In this document: positions 60,536 to 64,000 of the stretch, piece after piece | Numbering within the stretch: position 1 is the first letter of the stretch | How the letters are laid out: each line of letters begins with the position of its first letter | Origin: Cymbomonas tetramitiformis | Taxonomy: Eukaryota > Chlorophyta > Pyramimonadophyceae > Pyramimonadales > Pyramimonadaceae | Assembly: GCA_001247695.2 (NCBI GenBank) | Contig: LGRX02026029.1 | Span: forward strand, 35,098 to 99,097 | DNA: 64,000 nt | Reading direction: 5' to 3' | Notes under the pieces: model-generated | What the model saw: the letters and a program-made list of their open reading frames with translations, nothing else | The model's database searches: none | What the model was told of the DNA's origin: nothing | Made by a program: the position numbers and the translations under genes

Positions 60536-63422
60536 ATGCCACCATGTCCTTGCACCGTGTGCCGACTACAAGTTGAAAAACCTCTTCGAACGATACAACG
60601 ACATACGAAGCTATACAAGAGATGGCAAGGAGCGGTATACATGGGGAAAGTAGTAGTGAAGACGATACTTCAAGTGATGACGGGGGTGACCGTAATGGTG
60701 GTGATGGTGGTTCCCTTGGAGGTGATGATGACATGGAAGATGCCAATGCAGAAGCGGACGAAATTCTCCAGGATCATTTGAGAAAGCTGGAAGATCATTG
60801 TGCCCGTCTCCTAAGTCCTGCTGCCAACGATGAGGATATGGATAACCAAGAGGTACCCCTCTTTCTGTATTTCCCAAGGGTGGGCGTACGTATGCCAACA
60901 GGTGGGCATAGGTTGGGAAATCGTTGAACGTTTCCATAGGTTGGGAACAGGCATTCCCAGAGGCGGGTATAGGTAGAGCGCTGGGTAAGTATGCCTATGG
61001 AAAGCATTGGACGTTTCCAGTGGGTGGGCATAGGGCGGGCATTGGGCGGGCATAGGTTGGGAAAACATGGAATGTTTCCATAGGGTGGGCCTGAGCATTC
61101 CCAAGGGCGGGTATAGGTGGTTCACTGGGTAGGCATGCCTATGGAAAGCATTGGATGTTTCCATAGGGTCGGCATAGGGTGGGCATAGGACGGGCATAGG
61201 GTGGACATGCGGAGGGAAATGCCTTTTTTTATTTTGCAGTTCCTGTAAAGTTGGGGATGCCTCTCGTGATTTCACAGGTCGTTGATCACGTCTATGCCGA
61301 GAAGGTTTCAACAATGCATCGTCTTGTCATTGATCTGCTGGAAACGAAATCCGACCACAATGCTACCCAATCCATGTTTGATCAAATCTTCAATCTCATG
61401 CGGCAAACGGTGATTGGCAACGTTGACATCATCGGCAATCAGAGACGAAATGGTTTCCCGACCTCCTTCAAACAAGCTTTGTCTATGTGGAAGGATTTTG
61501 CCCTGCCGTACCATACCGCCGACGTTTGCAGGAATGAATGCATGATCTTCACTCCGGGCCGGCATGACGACCTTACCCAGTGCCTCCATTGCCACAAACT
61601 TCGGTGTCACCCCAGCTCTCGACGTAATGGACGGCTTATTCCGGGAAAGCCGTACAAGGTATTTAGGTTTTGGCGCTTGGACGAACTCCTGCCGATGCTA
61701 TATTTGATACCAGAGATGGCCGAGCTCTTGGTATCACGGAAGATAACTACACCCGCGGAGAACGACGATCTGCCGGTTGTGACTACGTTTCACATGAACG
61801 GTATGTATACCTAGGCTCACCCTATGTTCACCCTACGTCCGCCCTATGCTATCCCTGTGATCACCATAGGGAATGGGAATCTCAAAGTTTCCCGTCCTAT
61901 GCCCACCTTATGCCCACCCTATATTTACCCTATGCCTTTACTATGTGTCGGTTCCGTACGTATACCGTGCCTATTGAAAGCTTCTTCCATAGGGAGAACA
62001 TAGGTATGGAAACGTCTGGCTGCACTGTACGTTTGTTTATGTGTTATGTATGTCGCAGGTCAGATGCTAGAAAAACAGCTGATGCTAGTCCGTGGCATAT
62101 ATGCTTCAATATCTAATGAGAAGGTTGCACCATACACTGGGCCACAAAAGCGACGAGTGGAGGTGATTGGCAAGCAAACACCGATAACCTTGGATGAAGG
62201 TACGCAGTGCCTTAGATGCCTTTGCGGTAGATGGCCGCCCTGTGCCCACCCAATGGAAATCTTTCCCGCCATATGCCCGCCCTATGCCCACCCTTGGAGC
62301 TGAAAAGAAATATTCCATCCCTGTGCTCACCCTATGCCTACCCTATGCCCCCCCTTTGAAATTCGTAACCATCTTATGCCCACCCATTGATCACCCACAG
62401 GTGACATAAAAGGTATACGGAAGTATATGCGCACGAATTTCCCATGGGCCCAGCTCCTGCAAAACGACTTTGACACCAAACTCGCTGAATGGAAGCGATT
62501 GAGTTTGAGAGAACGGCGGATCATGCCACGCCCCGTCATCCAAGATCTGGAGACATGGCGGTTGAACCGGTTGACGAGGGAATGTCGTCCTTTGAGTACC
62601 AAGGAGCGTTGTTATGTCTACATGGACGGTGTGATGAAGAGTCGGCACGTGAAAGTCGGACGAGACACTTTTCGTACGCGATCCGCCGACCGCCACCTCA
62701 CCACCTGTCAACGATACATAAAGGCAATCTTTGATACCCCAGTAAATGGATTGAATGCCCATGAAGACAGGTCGTTCATCCGATGCCCACCCTATGTTCG
62801 CCCTATATTGGCCCTATGCCTACCATGTGTTCGCCCTACAACATCCCTATACCGTAACATATATCATAGATCATGCGTATGCTCACCCTGTGCCCACCCT
62901 ACGACCACCCTACACCCTCCCTATGATTACGAGTTAAGCTTTCCCACTCTGTGTCCGCCCTATAGCCGCCCTATGTCCACCCTGTGCCCACCCTATGCTC
63001 ACCCTTTGGAAAGTATGTGTTGCGGGTACGGCGAGCTTCTGAAAATTTATAGCATCCCGGTTGGCAGGAAACAATTGGTTTTCCTCAAAGTAAGATGGTT
63101 TCCATTGAAGGCGGCATTTCAAGATACCGTGGCGAACAATATGATGTTGAGGTCGGACTTGCCATGGGACCTTTCCGAGGTTTTCATCCAAGCATTTGAG
63201 ATTGAGTGCTTGGTGTGCATTGTACCCATTCCATGGAACTTTGACCGGTTCATCACGACAAAGAGAATTCCAGCTGGACGACCCGATGCAAATAGGTTGG
63301 TATATTATCTCGGCGAGCACAAACTCGGTTTCAATGATCCACCATGGAGATATGATAAAGACAAGATGATGCTCATACTAGATAGGCATGTAGATTTTGT
63401 GGGCGACTTACATGACGAATAA
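60536..63422 (+). CDS. CACTA/EnSpm-like transposase gene, internally deleted
   Basis: An N-terminal CPCTVCRLQ...IQRHTKLYKRW finger (60536 on) matches the transposase-associated finger of EnSpm proteins; a frame change near 60622 leads to an acidic stretch ending at 60852. Later exons run from an acceptor between 61239 and 61278 to 61800, 62059-62199 and 62401-63422; introns 61801-62058 and 62200-62400 are both phase 1 with GTATGT/GTACGC donors and CGCAG/CACAG acceptors. CRNECMIFTPGRHDDLTQCLHC matches the Transposase_21 (TNP2) entry motif; KQLVFLKVRWFP near the end resembles DUF4216. The TNP2 catalytic middle is missing, so the copy is probably non-autonomous. A further 243-bp segment (62771-63013) of repeat motifs is in frame and could be an intron. 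Confidence 0.65.
60853..61239 (+). repeat. Intron filled with GGGTGGGCATAGG repeats
   Basis: Between donor GAG|GTACCC and acceptor TATTTTGCAG (61239) the sequence consists largely of GGGTGGGCATAGG and TATGGAAAGCATTGGA blocks. In this intron the motif is the complement of that in the later introns. Exact 3' splice site uncertain: CTGTAAAG (61250) and TTTCACAG (61278) keep the reading phase better. Confidence 0.6.
61801..62058 (+). repeat. Intron filled with CCCACCCTATG repeats
   Basis: Donor AACG|GTATGT and acceptor TATGTCGCAG|GT frame a 258-bp intron made mostly of CACCCTATGTTCACCCTACG-type units and TTCCATAGGG. Removal restores a continuous phase-1 reading frame. Confidence 0.75.
62200..62400 (+). 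repeat. Intron filled with GCCCACCCTATG repeats
   Basis: Donor GAAG|GTACGC and acceptor TCACCCACAG frame 201 bp of GCCCGCCCTATGCCCACCC-type repeats. The acceptor itself (CACCCACAG) looks derived from the repeat. Confidence 0.75.
62771..63013 (+). repeat. In-frame CCCACCCTATG array, probable fourth intron
   Basis: Donor-like ACAG|GTCGTT and acceptor-like TTGGAAAG|TATG enclose 243 bp (81 codons, no stop) of the same repeats. If unspliced it adds Pro/Tyr/Cys-rich residues before the DUF4216-like part. Confidence 0.5.
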
Positions 63423-63479
63423 CTTGTTCATTTCATAGATGGAATTATTCTGTATATTAATATGTATATATGTAGTAAA

Positions 63480-64000
63480 AGCCCTATGGAAAGCCTGGAT
63501 ATATCATGAATCATCACCCTATGCTCACCCTATGAAACCTGAATGGTTATACCTATGGAAACCCTTTCACAGGTACGGTATCCCTTGGGAAACATGTTTC
63601 CATACGGATGGTATACCTACGGAAGACCTTTCCACTGGGTGGCTCACCCCTGGGAAAGCTCATTCCATAGGCTGGCTATACCTATGGAACTCGGTTCCAT
63701 ACGTACGGTATACGTGTGGAAACGTATTCCATATGGATACTATAGGTATCGACTTTGCTACCTGTATCAGGAGTATACCTACGGCATGCTCACCCTGTGT
63801 TATCCCTATAGCTAACCCTATGGAAACCCCTATGGAATTACGTCTTTATTGACCGAGAATACGCAGAATGAATTGTATATTTCCATAGGTATACTATCCC
63901 TATGGGGGGCCTATGGAAAGCCCTATGGAATTACGTTGATATTCCCGAGAATACGCAGAGTGAATTATACGTTTCCATAGGCCTACCATACCTATGGCAT
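63480..64000. repeat. CCTATGGAAA array, right flank of the CACTA-like gene
   Basis: The array continues to the window end. The part at 63566-63800 repeats 54006-54440 in the same orientation. No element terminus is visible before the window ends. Confidence 0.8.

Overview
This is nuclear DNA of a eukaryote. Reading frames are split by short GT...AG introns (about 76 to 550 bp), genes lie far apart, and most of the window is transposable elements (TEs) and satellite-like arrays. The organism cannot be named from the sequence. A TE-packed, mid-GC genome with compact introns would suit an alga, perhaps a red alga, but that is a guess. One 20-base run of N (27186-27205) marks an assembly gap.

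Layout. 189-2898: non-autonomous element with long terminal inverted repeats (TIRs) like the left end of the MULE at 40.45 kb; it contains a relic of a palindromic control module. 3.8-4.1 kb: Ulp1-like protease fragment. 4.4-11.2 kb: a divergent pair, a decayed DUF7869-type putative transposase (-) and a multi-exon RING-like gene (+); a short dyad recurs 16 times in their introns. 11.4-13.2 kb: unassigned ORFs. 13.2-17.3 kb: Ty3-like retroelement without reverse transcriptase, coding a Dam-like adenine methyltransferase, integrase, chromodomain and a cytosine-C5 methyltransferase-like domain. 17.5-25.4 kb: three foldback-like DNA elements among arrays built on GGTCCATGTG and on Ala/Thr/Val-coding repeats. 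25.4-28.8 kb: nothing coding recognised.

28.86-30.62 kb (-): the clearest host gene, a two-exon protein with a VPS13-C-like segment and a TLDc domain. 31.7-36.5 kb: direct repeats and gag-like zinc-knuckle ORFs. 37.4-40.3 kb: short ORFs, a GGGGCAT array and a perfect 31-bp inverted repeat. 40.45-47.31 kb: a MULE transposase gene with FLYWCH-like, SWIM and PHD fingers, interrupted in frame by an apparently intact 4,075-bp hAT transposon (42577-46651; 8-bp target duplication). The hAT carries a four-exon gene with chromodomain, BED finger and hAT catalytic and dimerisation regions.

47.4-53.4 kb: a gene island with two divergent promoter regions built from ~111-bp palindromes and clusters of ATTCACGGCCGTGAAT. 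It codes two paralogous Cys-rich proteins (-), a Cys-rich oxygenase-like protein (+), and a methyltransferase-like ORF overlapping a second oxygenase-like ORF (+). It resembles a mobile nucleic-acid-modification cassette and is the best candidate for an undescribed system.

53.5-64 kb: arrays of CCTATGGAAA and CCTATGCCCACCC surround a CACTA/EnSpm-like gene whose introns consist of the same arrays. A gag-only LTR retrotransposon (56811-60172) with identical 213-bp LTRs and 5-bp target duplication AATAT sits inside. A 67-nt tRNA-like sequence lies at 55536-55602.
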